Assembly: GCF_910592395.1 (NCBI RefSeq)
Contig: NC_088312.1
Span: forward strand, 5,146,001 to 5,210,000
From: Lineus longissimus
Lineage: Eukaryota > Nemertea > Pilidiophora > Heteronemertea > Lineidae
Direction of reading: 5' to 3'
Length of the DNA: 64,000 nucleotides
Shown here: in pieces, positions 13,801-27,565 of the stretch
How positions within the stretch are numbered: position 1 is the stretch's first letter
Layout of the letters: each line of letters begins with the position of its first letter
The notes under the pieces: model-generated
Databases searched by the model: none
Seen by the model: the letters and a program-made list of their open reading frames with translations, nothing else
Told to the model about the DNA's origin: nothing
Program-made: the position numbers and the translations under genes

Positions 13801-16800
13801 GAGATAACGGCAATATAGCACTTCCGCCTAATTACTGCGTGATTAACAAAATTGAGTTCCTCTGCTTTTCCAGCTCTTGATACTTAAGGGTTAAAAAATG
13901 CACAATCTATATAAATGATATAGTGCAGCCTACACATTACGAAATTGCATAAACCTCCAAGGACCCGATGAGTATTACGGCAATCGGGATAATAACCCCT
14001 GATTTCCTGTGTGACTCAAAGATTCATAGCACCAAATATAAATACCATGCTACAGTGCATACTGACATTGACATGCACTGCGTATCGATATAAACATATA
14101 GTTATGGGCAAGTATATATTTTCAATCCAGCGAGAATGTCAACGCACTGGATGGAAGTACCGACACAGAATACTGACTTAATACGTATCATAAGTGAAAT
14201 ATTTACATGAATTAAAGAAGATTTAACGCTTTTTCATGATAATTTTCGGGCGTGTCCCATTTAACTAAATGATAAAAATATTCCTGCATAAGCGTGAACA
14301 GTGACGATGCACTGTTTAAGAGACATCTGGTACCTACCATCCTGACAATATCAGACCATTTCACTCGATACATACTATTACTATGCGTAAGGAGAATTCG
14401 TGCTGTAGGCCTTGTTTGCAAGAGGATGGGTTCCTACCTCGTGCCTTCCTTTTACATGTTTAGAGGAAATATGACCCAGCCCCTTTAATGAAGCAATCCT
14501 TGTCATCCAATATGCAGAGCCTACCGATACATATATCATTTGTTTATCGCTGAGAGGAAACTGTTTGATATTAATCATAGCCGTTGCAGTACTCTAATGT
14601 TTGAAAACTTATTTCATTTACCGAATTTGTCATGTAAGCAAAAATAGATAAGCTTACAGGCAGACCCAAAGTTCTCTAGTTTGCCCTTTCGAGAAGGTAT
14701 CCATGGATAGAACGATAATCATTCCTGCATTAATTGATTCTGGTGATAGGAGAAACGGCAGAGAAAGGTCACTAAATGCCATACGGATCTTAGCAGACAA
14801 AGGAGGGATGGTTCAATATCTATTAGTTGGCCGATTAGGAGCTTTATTAACTGCTGCTTTGTCTGCGATTCAAGCGAAATCTGGGACTAATCACCTGAGA
14901 ACATATCACAAAAGATGAACCAACGTCGTATAAACGAACATCCAAGCATGAAGAAAAAAGTCTCTCATAATAGGTTATGACAAACTGCCGACTGTTACTT
15001 GCGCCAACCACCCAAAAGATAATTTGATATCGCAAAAAAGCTTAGGAACACACCGTAGAATATGTATGCTTCGAAATCGTTTTCAAATAACAGACGACAG
15101 CGAATGAAATTTTAATACTGTACAGCCAACTCGCATGTTTCTATTGTTTTTATTGTCGACGAATGGCAATTAGAAGGGAAAGAATTATTGATAATTTGAA
15201 GTGGAGCAAATACCATTAAATGTGCTGTATGATAGTATTCAGTGCATATTTCATCGCAAATACTAGCTTTAGGCAAATGGGATGCGTGCACTAATCACAC
15301 CAACAGATGTATCGCTTTAACCAAACAAAAATGTAGTAGTAACGTAGCCTACATTGGCCGAAGCAGAAAAAACAGTATCTATGCCACGACTGTAATCAAA
15401 GTTGTTATCATGTACATCTAAGCAGCGGAAGCGTACGTTCCTTTTTTTCATAAATATTTTCGTCTCTCTCATGCGTCGTTCGGCTAATATTGAATTTGCA
15501 TGCCTTTCTCATGCTGCCTGATTGCATCTGACATTAATTTTTTTTATGTGCGAAAACGTTTCTTTCCTGCATAATAATACGCTGCATTATATCATGTGCG
15601 CTTCTGTTTAGTTTAGTCGAGTTAGAGACCATTTTCATATTCTCCTGCTCTACAGAAAGAACGTTTCGGTGAGAATGTCAGCAGAATAAAAGGGTGTAAG
15701 CCAAATCCTATGTCATGTAATACCGTAAAATATGCATTGGCATCGTTTGGCACAAGCATTTGATAGTGTTTTTATGTGAACATTCGTTATATTGATCTGA
15801 CTACATTCATTCATGTATTGCCTATATTCTTGTATTACTAACTTAATATACAATGTTGGTGTCAAAGATTTGTCAAAGAGCCGTATCAACCATACGATGC
15901 GCAGAGATATTTTCGAGCATTGAGGCATTTGATCCATGTGCACTACAAAGAACCTTCTGGTAGTGTGTGTAACGTACCCTTATATCAATACCATGGACAT
16001 GAGCATAGCCATACCGACCCCCGGGCCGATTTTTCAGCTGCACAATCGGCATTGAATAATACGCGCCATCAGTATTGATGCATTGGGTTGCCGAGTGGTA
16101 TCAGCAGCCAATTTATGTTGTAGAAGGTAGACCATGAAGCTGCTGGTAACCGAGGAAAATAGCTAATTGACGCTCAAGGTTGATGCCCCTAAGGCTTTGT
16201 CTAATTATCAATCAAAGCTGATTCCCCTACGGCTTCTTTTCATCATCGATGTGTATCATTGTACCCACAGTGTCGAACACTACCAGCATACAATCACATA
16301 ACTATCGAACTTGACCTGATCGATGTGTCGTGCTGGCTGAAGCTATTATGTATCATGTTTCTGATTTTAAGTCTCTGTTTTATCAATTGACTGCTTCTTA
16401 AAGTTGTACTTTGTTATAAAATCAGTTCTTTGTTACGACGGACGCGATGACTAATTAGAGGACTGATATGTAACGGCCTCTTTGATACGTACCTTGCAGT
16501 ATACATGTATGTCAATTATCGTTTTTGTTTGGGTCAATTCATTGACAAGGCATTTTCACAATACTATTTTAAAGGGAAACGACAAACGACTACTACGAGT
16601 TGTATCACCAGTTGGCAGTTTTCGCAACCCTTTAGAACGACTAGAAAGTCAATTTCAAAATCGACAGATCTTCGCGGCGTCAAATCCGATTACATACATG
16701 TATACAGGCAACGAAAAGACCAGATACATGTAGTCGCGTTCACACGTCACGCGCAAACTGTGTGCAGGAGTTGCAGGTATTGTCGTGCTAAATATATTTC

Positions 16801-19800
16801 CCATGAGAATTCACACGGCTGGTCAATTGTCATCTCTGGCAGCTGTTAGAACATAGTCAACATACTGATCAATAACAATTGAAAGCATCTTGACCTTTTC
16901 ACACTGCCAAGACATGCCGAGAGTTCTGCAATCCGAAATGAAAACTGCTTAGACGAGGTTTTTCAGAATCTCAAAACCATTAGAAGATTTACAGTTTACC
17001 GATAAAGTTCGACCATGTCTACGATCAGAAAAACACAAACCTTTATTTCTAAGAGTGTGTGCCACATCTGGAATGCTTTCTATGGAGACCACCCACCACG
17101 CAAGACCTGAACCATAGGTCTTTGTCATTCTTATCATGCTTTAATATATTATACCAAGATTAATCTATCGTCGTTCCATCGTCCGTTCTAACAAGGAAAC
17201 GAAAGTATTGACCTTATATTAGTCGCTGTTGCTAGGGTGATAACTGTTCTTCAATAATTGATTCTATTTTCGTGTTAGGATTCAGCTAGGAATGTTACCA
17301 ACTGATTCGCTGCCTCCACCGCAAATTAGCGTTAGCACCATATTTTTATGTTCTTAATGAATTAGTTGGTTGGAGATTTGTCAATGTAAATGATGATGTT
17401 TTCAGACGGCAGAAAGCAGCTTCTAAAATGTGCTGGCGAGAGCAAGAGCACAGTCAAGTACATGTTTTTGGCACAGAAGCATGTTAGTAACCATTTGTAA
17501 TCTGCACAAGAGGGATATCAACAAATCAGCAGTAACTAACAAATCTTTTCAAGCAAACATTTCGTTTCTTCGCATTTACGCTTATCTTTCATTTTATTCA
17601 CAATATTCAAATCATACAACTTTCATCCACATTGATTTCAGTCACCATTTGTATACTGGCCCGCTTTTGTGACTCTTATTTTCAAGACTTGTCTAGGCGA
17701 CTATGTATGCTAATCTTTTTTATTGCTTTTTTAGAACTAGACCCCTCGCTGCTGAACTACTCTTGTTGTTATACTCATCGGCAAAACACTTCATACCATT
17801 GGCTGTATTCAGTGTCATGTCTCCGGTCGTGCCATACTTCTGAACAGTCATTGAGAGCCCGCCTGAGGAAACCAGTCGGCTTCTCTCACACAGCATTCTC
17901 TAAAAAGGCACAGTTAGACTATCGCATCTGATTTCACCATTTGCCATATCACAAGTGTAGACAGGAGATTCTCAGAAACAGGCGCGTTTCAAACAACTGG
18001 TTTAAATTGATTATTTTCCGCTTTGGCATTTTATTTCAAGACAATGAATAGCCAAAATGATTTATTTCCTTTATATGTGACTCGATATTCAAGGAAAAGG
18101 TTCCTAGTTCAACAATAGATCTACGAGTACTAAGTTGGCGAACATGATTACGGAAGCTTTAAGTTGGACGAATGTTTGCCAGCTGCATGGAACGAGATTT
18201 TAATGATGGGTAATTCCAAAGATCAACATTTATGATTATTTTTCATCAAAGTGCTAGAGAACGTTCAGCTTATGTTTTCCAATTGTCCTCTATTTCAAAG
18301 GCGGTGCACTGATTTTCACAAAATACTTCACCTATATATTTTCACCTCCTCTTCTTTTATCTTGTACGTTGTCAACGTCACACCCCGGTTACCAATTACA
18401 CCATATATTCTGCAACAGCCATCAGCCTCGATCAGCCAGGGAGTCGATTACAAAGCTTTTCTTATCAAAGCCACTATTTCCTGGCAGGCGTCATCAGTCT
18501 TGTACATCAATAGAATTTCGTCAGCTCAAACAGACAATCAATTAACAGTCGTTTGCTTTGCCTAGTGAATACACGAATAATTGGAAGAGCTATTTTATAG
18601 ATGGGATTCGTGTACATTCACTTCGTATCAATATGTACAACGAACTTCATCAATAAAGACCTGGCCCGGTTACTCAATCAGCGTTAGAGACAAATGCTGG
18701 CGTTAACTTTCTCCTTCATATAACGCTAACGCTACTGCTGACATTGAGTGAGGCCGGCCCATGCTTTATAGCTTATACTTCACACCAACTGCGGAAGTAC
18801 CCATGGGGTCTAGGCATACTTCTGTCGTGGAATCGGGCCTAAAAAAGGGTCACATATACAACGTTAGTAAACCCTGTACAGCCTAACATGAGCGTGTGAG
18901 GACGATATGAACTGGGAATCGTCTATGCCAAGAGACGATCGTTGTCCCACTCGTTTAGAAGGTTTAGTATCAGGTTTATGACACAATTCAATTTCTGTGA
19001 ATTGGTTAAGTGCTGGAGGAATGTCAATAAAATGCCGTAACTTTAGGAATAATGGCGATAGACTGGTGTACCAGTACGCTATGGCATGTATGGTTAGGCT
19101 CGTGCTGGGTGTAATCTGTTGGTATTTACCTCAATTCGGACAAGACAAAAATGTATAATTACTTTGTAATATAATCCATTAGATCGTTATTTACATGTAA
19201 GGTGATGCAGTATTTCTTCCTTATTCACAGCTTTATCAATTCTTGATAAACATTAATAATAAGTCCATCATTTAAGAATTAAAAAATGACGCTGATTTTA
19301 TTATTAGAGAAAGCAACCTGTACTCTAAGATATTGGGTAGGAAATAACTGACAGCTCATTTCACGAGTGAACGCGAAGAGTAAACCATGGAGATGTACAC
19401 AGTGTTGTTCAGAGTACTTTATCAGCATTGGCACTTGTTAACCTCAGCGCACTCAGTTGTGAGATGTTCGCAGAATTATACCAGTTTGATTAGTCAGCTT
19501 TTAATGCCCCTGGTCCTGTTTGATAGTTACATGTACGTCGATTATAATGGTTCCGGTTATAGCCGAGGCATGTTATACAGCTTTCCAAAGTATGATTCCG
19601 GCGTAATTTCCTTTTGATATCACAAAATGGCATAACTCAACAACTCGACGTAAACAAATTCAGGTCAATGTTGTACATACATTACTTTACATAACACATA
19701 CGATGTGGGGTCAATACGTTAAATCTGTAAAGGAGACTGAAGTGTAAAGAGAGATAGCGCTGTGCCGGCGTAGGTTTTTTGTTGTTTTCTTATCTTTCAG

Positions 19801-21472
19801 TGTATCTATGCATTCAATAGACAGCTAGAAAGACCAAGACCTTTCAGTAGGGGGAAACACAGTGGAAAACATGTCAATATCAGAAAAGGAAGCACGAAAA
19901 AAAGTCTACACCGACCCGACTAATAAATAAACATACATGTATATTTAGTGCCATCGTACATGTAGATAGCACGAAAGGTTTTCACCCGAAAGTGTCCAAA
20001 AACCTTTAGAAGAACGTACACAAACATAAGCTCCATCAAGCCCCTGAACCACTCCGGGTCAAAACGTCAAACGGCGGACATGCCGGAAGCGATTCCGCCC
20101 AATCGTCGCCCATGATATTTTCTATAAATTTAGCTCAGCTATAAGTGAATACAGTAAGTACCACACTCATTCTCAAATTAAATATCAACTTGCTCTAATG
20201 TGGACTGGTTTCGATTATTGCGAATGTCCTATAAAGAAAATTCAATTTCCGCCTTATACTATCACCAACAGGTATTGTTGAAATTGCCGATCTAAACGAA
20301 GGAAATGAGAAAAACGACTCGGAATGAAAGTGAACGACGAACCAAGTCGATTAGGTTTTTGTTTGGCGTATGTTTAGACTAGAAGAAACGTTTAAAAATC
20401 GATAGCGGTGTATGGTGCAGAGTCATATCAAATTGTATATGGTTTATTAATAGAACTAGCGTTTGTATACAGTGTAATATCATATTGTAGATAAGTCTTG
20501 AATATTTGATTCATGATGAAAAAAGAACGATATTTCATTCCCGGTGTCAAAGAATATAGACACACGCTTCTTTTTTCCTTTTCTAATCATGAATATTGGG
20601 CAGCAAAATGTCATACCGTCTATTTCATTTTGGATAAAGATAGCGTCGTTGTAGTCACTTTTCCTTTTTTTCTTTTCCTTTTCCAGTCTGTTGCCATACG
20701 CGTTAACATTTGTTGCGTATACCCCCCGACAACAACATCTTTCATGCAACATTTTACAATTTATTACACGACATGAAGTAGATTCAATTTTCCCACTTCT
20801 AAATTTACTGAGGTTGGCCAACCTCATGAATTATACCAAAAAGAGAACTGCATAGCAAACATCGTTTAACGCATGTGTCCTTAAGGAGGGACTCAATGCA
20901 TACGTTATGTATACACAGTCCTGTACTTTCTAGGATAGATCATATCCGTTTCACCCCGGAGTTTCACCACATCTCATGAATGAGGTGATGTTAATGATGT
21001 GTACCCTGATTCATGATTTAGGCTGAATCGTGCCAGTAGCTCATAACCGGAGATATGTCAGTAACTCAAACAGACGATCTATTACAGCGCGAGACCCGTG
21101 GCACCTCTGGACCATAATGTCACCGCGACTGTAATAAAGGTACATTTGCGGGTCTCATGTGAAGAGAAGCAATAAAAATTGTCGCTGTTTTCAAAACATT
21201 TGTTTCTTTATCTGGTTTTCGCACGCTGGTCTGATGAGATGGGTCAGCTTATGACTGTCACTATCATCTCCACGTTGTACCGGAGTCAAATGAATGAATG
21301 GATGAGACGGCAAACTGCTGATTACCATTCTGCTTGCTTCTCTTCATCCGAGAGCTGTAATCGTGATTTATGAACTTTTGAAACACAACTCAAAATAGGT
21401 CTACCCTACAAAGGAGATCAGTCGTAAATGCTCCACGGACAAGGTGACTTTTGCTTCTATCAATAAAGGAAG
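7844..21472. other. Long gene-poor stretch
   Basis: No supported gene in about 13.6 kb. It holds scattered TACATGTA octamers and two small imperfect inverted repeats (about 13613-13738 with GGGTCTTT/AAAGACCC arms, and about 18661-18762). All ORFs are short and featureless. Distal exons or non-coding RNAs could be hidden here and would need transcript data to see. Confidence 0.45.
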
Positions 21473-21705
21473 TGACTATTTGGCAAGCCCGGCTTACTAA
21501 ACAGCGACTTTTTCTTGTCCTGAATGGAGAGCCGAACTCATTAATATTTGTAGTTTTCGAAGAGCTCGCCAAACAGGGTAGATTTTTTACCTGTTTGGCA
21601 AGCCCGGCTTGCCGAACAGGGTGGCTTTTTAGTGCTGTTTGGCAAGCGGCTCTCCAAACTGGACAAAAAAAGATGCCTGTTCGGCGAGCGGCTTGCCAAA
21701 TAGAC
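21473..21705. repeat. Array of about 30-bp imperfect palindromes (hairpin minisatellite)
   Basis: Five or six palindromic units occur in tandem, near 21474, 21517 (degenerate), 21547, 21590, 21634 and 21677. The best unit (21590-21620) has the half-site CCTGTTTGGCAAGC, a CCG centre and the mirrored half GCTTGCCGAACAGG. Units from 21547 on recur every 43-44 bases, separated by about 13 bases holding a T-run (an A-run between the last two). Single-stranded DNA or RNA of each unit would fold into a stable hairpin. ORFs seen on both strands here are by-products of the repeats. Confidence 0.85.
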
Positions 21706-24700
21706 CCGGCCATGAATAAAATGTACTTTTCTACTGCACTGAAACAAAAGCTGCACCAGTCCCGCGTGCACAGGCTAATCCAACTTATAAATAATCTAAG
21801 AACATTTGATATTCTAGAATGGATACAGCAGATAATTTACGTTTCAACAGAGTCTGACATTAACGATGCTGGGTTATTGGAAATAACGATTTCATAATTC
21901 ATCGAGTTGATATGGCTGTTTTGGATTGACTAATACCATTTACATTTTACGGTCGATTTAACAATTGGCAAATGTTACATTCTGTGTCTATTCTAAAAGT
22001 TTTTGGTTTTAGACCCCAAAGAATATCAAAGCAGCTTCGTCAGTGTACAGGCGTAGAAAGTGGCAAAGTACAAAATTGTACATGGAGACGAAGGTAACTA
22101 CCGACTCCTAGTCCAACTTCAACAGCTCAGAATTACAGTAATCTCAGTCCAGTTCGATGATTAATAATTTGACAAAATCTTTAAGGTCCAATTTGGAATT
22201 TCAAACGTCACTGCACAGATTCCCAAATACATTCAGAAACTCCTTGATGACGTGCATAACTGGTTGTCAATTTAATTGAATATCGATCAACTCTTAAGAT
22301 AACGACTCTATTAATTCTACAAACAATAAGCCTCTTTTATTATTGGATTTAACGATGCATCAAATTGGATGGAGAGCCACATTCAGGTTGCTAAACTTCG
22401 TTCCTCCATCGGAACCATTATTGTGTACATGTACATGATCAAAGTCATTAACAAAGCGAAATATTTATGAATGCCTATGTATATTTCTGAAAACCAATTA
22501 TATTATTCATGTAACAAGAAGATAAAAATAACTTGAATCGGTGAATGTCATCCCAGGATGTCAACCTAAGCAAACTTTGGCACGTATTTGAAAACGGTAC
22601 AATTCTGCTACAGTCAAAAAGAGCAAAGCTGACACAATTGAAAAGCTACGCATGTTGTTTATGCTTTTGCACTGTACGAAACGGGGAATTCGTTACGTCT
22701 GAATCGCATTTTTGGGTAGGTCCTTCTTTCCTCTAAATGAACAAGAGATGGGTTGGGTAGAGATTGGCAGGCAACTGCAAACGGCGGGGCTATTCTCATT
22801 CAGCGAGGTGGGCAGATGCAATTGTGGGAACGATGTCAGTGGTCAAAGGAATTGGTTGATAAGCAAAAACGAAAGGAAATTTTCCATGATTGTTTGCAGG
22901 CATGAAAACTGTCAAATCTAAGATTGTGCTCAACAATCCCGGTAGAAAAGTTTTGAAAAGATAGAAAAAATTCCATCTTAGAAAAAAAAGTAGCGATTGC
23001 TTCTTTATCAAGTGAAATGAACGTTGTCATGGAGACCGATCATTATCAAATGTTTGTTTCATACAACTCTATACACAATTTCGTAACGCAATAAATAATA
23101 GCTTAAATCCAGCTCTTGACAATTAAGATTCAACAACTCAACAATGTTACCACTTAAATATACTATTTCCATGGCAACTTATCAGTTACTGAAAGCAATA
23201 ACACTTGAGAACAGTGCGTATTTGCTGGAATATAAATAAGATAAAAGGACGAATTACCGTTTGAATTTGGACAGAATTCGTTTGGACAACGATGGCTTGT
23301 ATTAAGTGACTTGAGAAAATGGCGTTAGTTGGTAGTTGAAGCTTATACTTCGAGAAAACAATACATGTCGTTTCAGTGCTATGCAACTGTCCAAAAAGGA
23401 TTATGTCACCGGCGTGGGGCGATTCGTGCGCTTTTTGAACGACAATTTGAATTGAGAAAGGTTGATTTTGATTATGTCACGAATGTTTTCTTTCTTAGAT
23501 ATAACATTGCTTAGCTTCAGGCGTTCGCCACTCGTATCATATACATATAGGCAACAATGCCAAAACGATATGTCATTTGGACCCATTTCATCAAATTACA
23601 CGGCTAACGTAGACAGTCTCAGTATGATATCAAGCCAAGTCACCTGAGATCGTGTCACGTTTATTATCTGACTGTTCTCCGCTCTCCCTCAAAGCAAGCT
23701 AATCTTTGTGTTTCATCATCAGTTCTGTTTGATATTTCAGCCCAGTGTTTCAGTCATGTCTACCTAACCTCCTACTCTGCGTCGATTCCGTCAATTATTG
23801 ATCATAGAAATCAAATTCGTCCATTAATCTTTCAAAACAAAATCATCGCAAGTTCGTCGATGCGTTTGATGGGATATTCTGAAGTATTCACGAACGTTGC
23901 ATTACATGTATAACGACTACGTGTTGGTAGGTTACATGTTTTCGTCTGCGATGCTGTGCGTAAAGTAGGAGCACACGGGCGGAGGTTAACGGCTGCGAGA
24001 TCATTCCACTGAGGTTTATAAAACTGAACGTTTTGTTTTATGGTTTTCTGTCGTCTGAAACATACACGACACGATACTACACTGTCGACAACAAAACAAA
24101 ATGTTTGGTTTTCTATTGATGTAGGTTAAAGTCTATTGATAAAGTCCTCTCCGATATGATCTCGCGGACATTTTCCGCTGTGTGCCTGCAGCTTAATAGC
24201 GGGCAAGAGATAACCATTGATTGAAGGGAAGAGAATGCGCGAGGGTTCATTTGACAATTTCCTTTCGTATCTAGTGATCGCTTTCGACTGTCTTCACTGC
24301 TCATTCAACTGAGCTGAAATAACGCAAGAATTACTGGTCTGCAAAATAAGGGGACACTTTGAATGGAAAAGCCACTGTCACCATCTATATGAAATCTATA
24401 GAAGGCATTTTTAAAACCTTAACAGATTGACGCCTTTATGTAAATGAGAAAAAAATTGCTAATCAGAATACGTTATGCCAGGGGCGACGGCAGATCTGAC
24501 CAAACTGATAAGAAAAAATACGAACGAGGTCGAATTTGCAGCTGCTTTTCCTCCCATAGTATCACCAACAATGTATTCCGAGGTCATGAGGCCAATAATA
24601 TTATGACACTCGGTTTCTTATCCACTGATGCCGATATATTTTTATCACTAATCAAGATGTGATATCATCGCGCAGTGACGTGCTAATCTCTCGTTTCCAT

Positions 24701-26244
24701 GGCAAAGAATTAGCCGCCAAGTATAAAAATACTGGTGTATCTAAGAAAATATAAGAACATCTACTGAATATGGACTCACAATATGATGCGGAGAGAGGAC
24801 ATTACTTTAACCAGCCGTAATCAAAATATTTTACAAAAATCAAAATGATAAGCCGTATCTCACTCTTTTCTCACATTATGGGGTTCTATCTATGTACATA
24901 TTCTCCCTTCTTATCGAACTGCCCAAGTGGTCATTATTGGCGGTGCCTTCGATTATCATATCATGACCCAAAAGATTACAGATAGATTTGTGTATTCCGT
25001 ACATCTGCCTTTCCCCGCGTCATGATTATATTCTTCTGTGAGATCAGTCAGACAGGCAGATGTGTTATGATAAATGGCATGCAACTGCATCTTTATATCT
25101 GATCATGTTGCAAAGTGAGATGAACTCTCTGACAGCTGTTCTTTTATCCATGATATTCATAGGCTGTGGTTGATATTGTTATAACATAGAATAAATGCAA
25201 TAATTTAAAAGCAGAACAATATTGTTTGAGAACGTGCCTCATTCTTTATTCTTTAAATCCATCACGTACACTGCTTGCTATTACATTGTTACTGTACCAA
25301 CCCGTACCTCGAACTGAAAGTTCGATACAAATACGTTGGCTATACCAATGCCTGACACGTATACGCTCACCGTTCTTTTTACATACCCAAAGTACGTATT
25401 CATAGGAGATAAAAGCACGGCTTGAGCTATCAATACTATCTGCTGCCGTTCTGCCTAAATTGCCGTGAACACGGTCGTTATTTCTTACCTTTTTTCTAAG
25501 CTTCCATGAAAAGCGTCTTTCTTATGTCTCCCAATCGATACAAGATGGCTCGGTAAAGAAGCAATGTTTCGGAGCGTCTAGAGCTAAATAGCATACCCAG
25601 TTATTATGTAGCCCTTTGTAGTCCTTTTCTCATGATTGTGAGATCACGAAATTTCAGTTTGGGTGTTCACCCAACGCCAACAATTCATTAGCCGTACAGT
25701 GATAATTCACTTTTCTCAAGAACAGCTGACCAGGAGTCGGTGATTGGTTCAATTCGTTGGACTGCATCGATGAAGGCAGACTGACGGCAAAAATGACAGG
25801 ACATCCATTAAAGTAATGGCAATGTTTTAACAGTTCTGTTGAGCGATAATAATTATAATTAGTAACCCATTGACTCTTCTTCAATTTCATACCTGACAAC
25901 CTCATTTTCTCAGTACGGAGTTATAAAATGTTATCAAGGTTCACTTTCTAGTCCTATTCATTTCTTTTAGCAATACAGCATATCGGCAATACAATTCAAT
26001 TACAACTAGAGTTTCATCCTTTATCCCCAGTGTCATTAAATTTTCATCCAAGTAGCTGACATGACCTTTCTCCAATTGCCAGCGGATATTGCATTTCCTT
26101 TAGACCGGTTACGATAATACGCCAGGCTTGGTTATGGCACGGCGCTGGGGGAAATGGGTAGATGGAACGGAACCCCGAATCGCTCTTCGAGCACGCCGGG
26201 TTGTGGTGAGGCTGCGCGAAGCATTATACGGTTGACATATACGT
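21706..26244. other. Gene-poor stretch
   Basis: No supported gene. A segment of about 58 bases near 24139-24196 resembles one near 48792-48849 in the ODF3 3' UTR, possibly an old dispersed repeat. Confidence 0.45.
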
Positions 26245-26560
26245 TATACATGCTTCCCGAAATTGGTGGCTTGCATTGCAACTAACTTTTCCCCCTTGTC
26301 CGTCATTAAAGGCATTCAAGTGTGTTGGTCAACCATGACTATCTCCTTTGACCCTCCACCATAAGGCCTAGTTTCCCCTTATAACATCACTGTTTCGGAC
26401 ACTCAGTGCCCCATTTCTGGAAAAGTGTATAACTAGGCCTTATGGTGGAGGGACAAAGGAGATAGTCATGGTTGACCAACACACTTGAATGCCTTTAATG
26501 ACGGACAAGGGGGAAAAAGTTAGTTGCAATGCAAGCCACCAATTTCGGGAAGCATGTATA
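26245..26560. mobile_element. Long inverted repeat / foldback element (two 130-bp arms, 57-bp loop)
   Basis: The left arm 26245-26373 begins TATACATGCTTCCCGAAATT and the right arm 26431-26560 is its near-perfect reverse complement, ending AATTTCGGGAAGCATGTATA. I see only one or two mismatches and a one-base indel (five versus six pyrimidines in the CTTTT run). The 57-base centre is unrelated. No ORF is present. The structure fits a MITE-like or foldback element, or a recent palindromic duplication. Clear target-site duplications were not identified. Confidence 0.85.
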
Positions 26561-27372
26561 CAGCCCCATATTTGACGATATATTTAAGAGGTGACCGAAT
26601 ATTCACGTATTGGAATTGATCCTTCGATTGGTCAATCAAATCGAGGCTGACCCATTCACGAAATGCTCATGACTTAATCTATTACATGTACGCACATGCA
26701 TTAAAGTATTTCACTGCATGTATGTGTTACGGAATCAGTATAAGGGCCTTTACTGGTAATGGTTAATCAAAGAGTATTACTGAGCTATAGAATTTAATAC
26801 GCAGATCATTCAAATGAGAATCTGATCAGCTCACGAATGGAAAGACTCGAATGCTGGACTGTTGAATACATGTACATGATGTTGATTAATAGTCCGATAG
26901 TGTAAAATGCATAACGGCATTATAAATCAGATTATCAAGTCAAGGCGTATAGCATAGCACCGAAAAACCCGGGAAAAGTATGTGGGGCTTAAACACCGTA
27001 TGACAAAACCATTATTCCCATACAGCTTCTTTACAAATCCCTGGAATTTATCATAAAGATATATGTGGATCTCACTCTCTCAGCAATCACTACCGTTTAC
27101 TTGATGTTTATATTGCTAGGCCGATATAGATAGTAACGGTGCTATGCCAGCCTGATATCGGATGTCTTACTGGGTTTATTGCTTGAAGGAGTTCCATTGA
27201 TTAGACTTGTTTATCTCTACAGTGGTTGCTGAAGTCGTATTGTACTGCTACGACAGATAGAACAGAAAGGAGCTCGGTAACAAGGTTATGGTACAATGTC
27301 ATGCAGCGGTAGAAAACTAATAACTAATACGTTGAAGGCTGGTCTTCCTCCTTCAAACGCGAAATAATGCGA
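26561..27372. other. Gene-free stretch
   Basis: Nothing supported apart from scattered TACATGTA octamers. Confidence 0.5.
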
Positions 27373-27565
27373 GCCGTGGGTATCGAAGACGCGATATCCG
27401 GCAAAGTTAGTGATGCGATACCAACGGTAGCAAAGTGCGATACCAGGGTATCAAAGATGCGATACCCAGAGAGCGTATCAATGTTGCGATACCCGGAGAG
27501 GGTACCAGGATGCGATACCCAGGGGATCGAAGGTGCGATACCCATGGCCAGAGTATCAGAGATGT
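27373..27565. repeat. Degenerate minisatellite with GCGATACC cores
   Basis: Seven GCGATAYC cores start at 27391, 27415, 27437, 27459, 27486, 27512 and 27535, spaced 22-27 bases. Most intervening spacers hold a partial inverse such as GGTATC or GGGTATCAAAGAT, so adjacent cores and spacers can pair. Overlapping ORFs on both strands arise from the repeat. Confidence 0.85.

Noticed and set aside
20480-20827. Overlapping ORFs on both strands (115 and 87 codons)
   Set aside because: They are created by Phe/Lys-rich AT sequence; neither has features of a protein.
21390-21897. ORFs of 76-148 codons with repeated Ala/Cys/Arg peptides, and a CRISPR-like look
   Set aside because: The peptides come from the hairpin array. 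The units are palindromic with near-uniform T-run spacers in animal DNA, not direct repeats with unique spacers, so it is not a CRISPR array.
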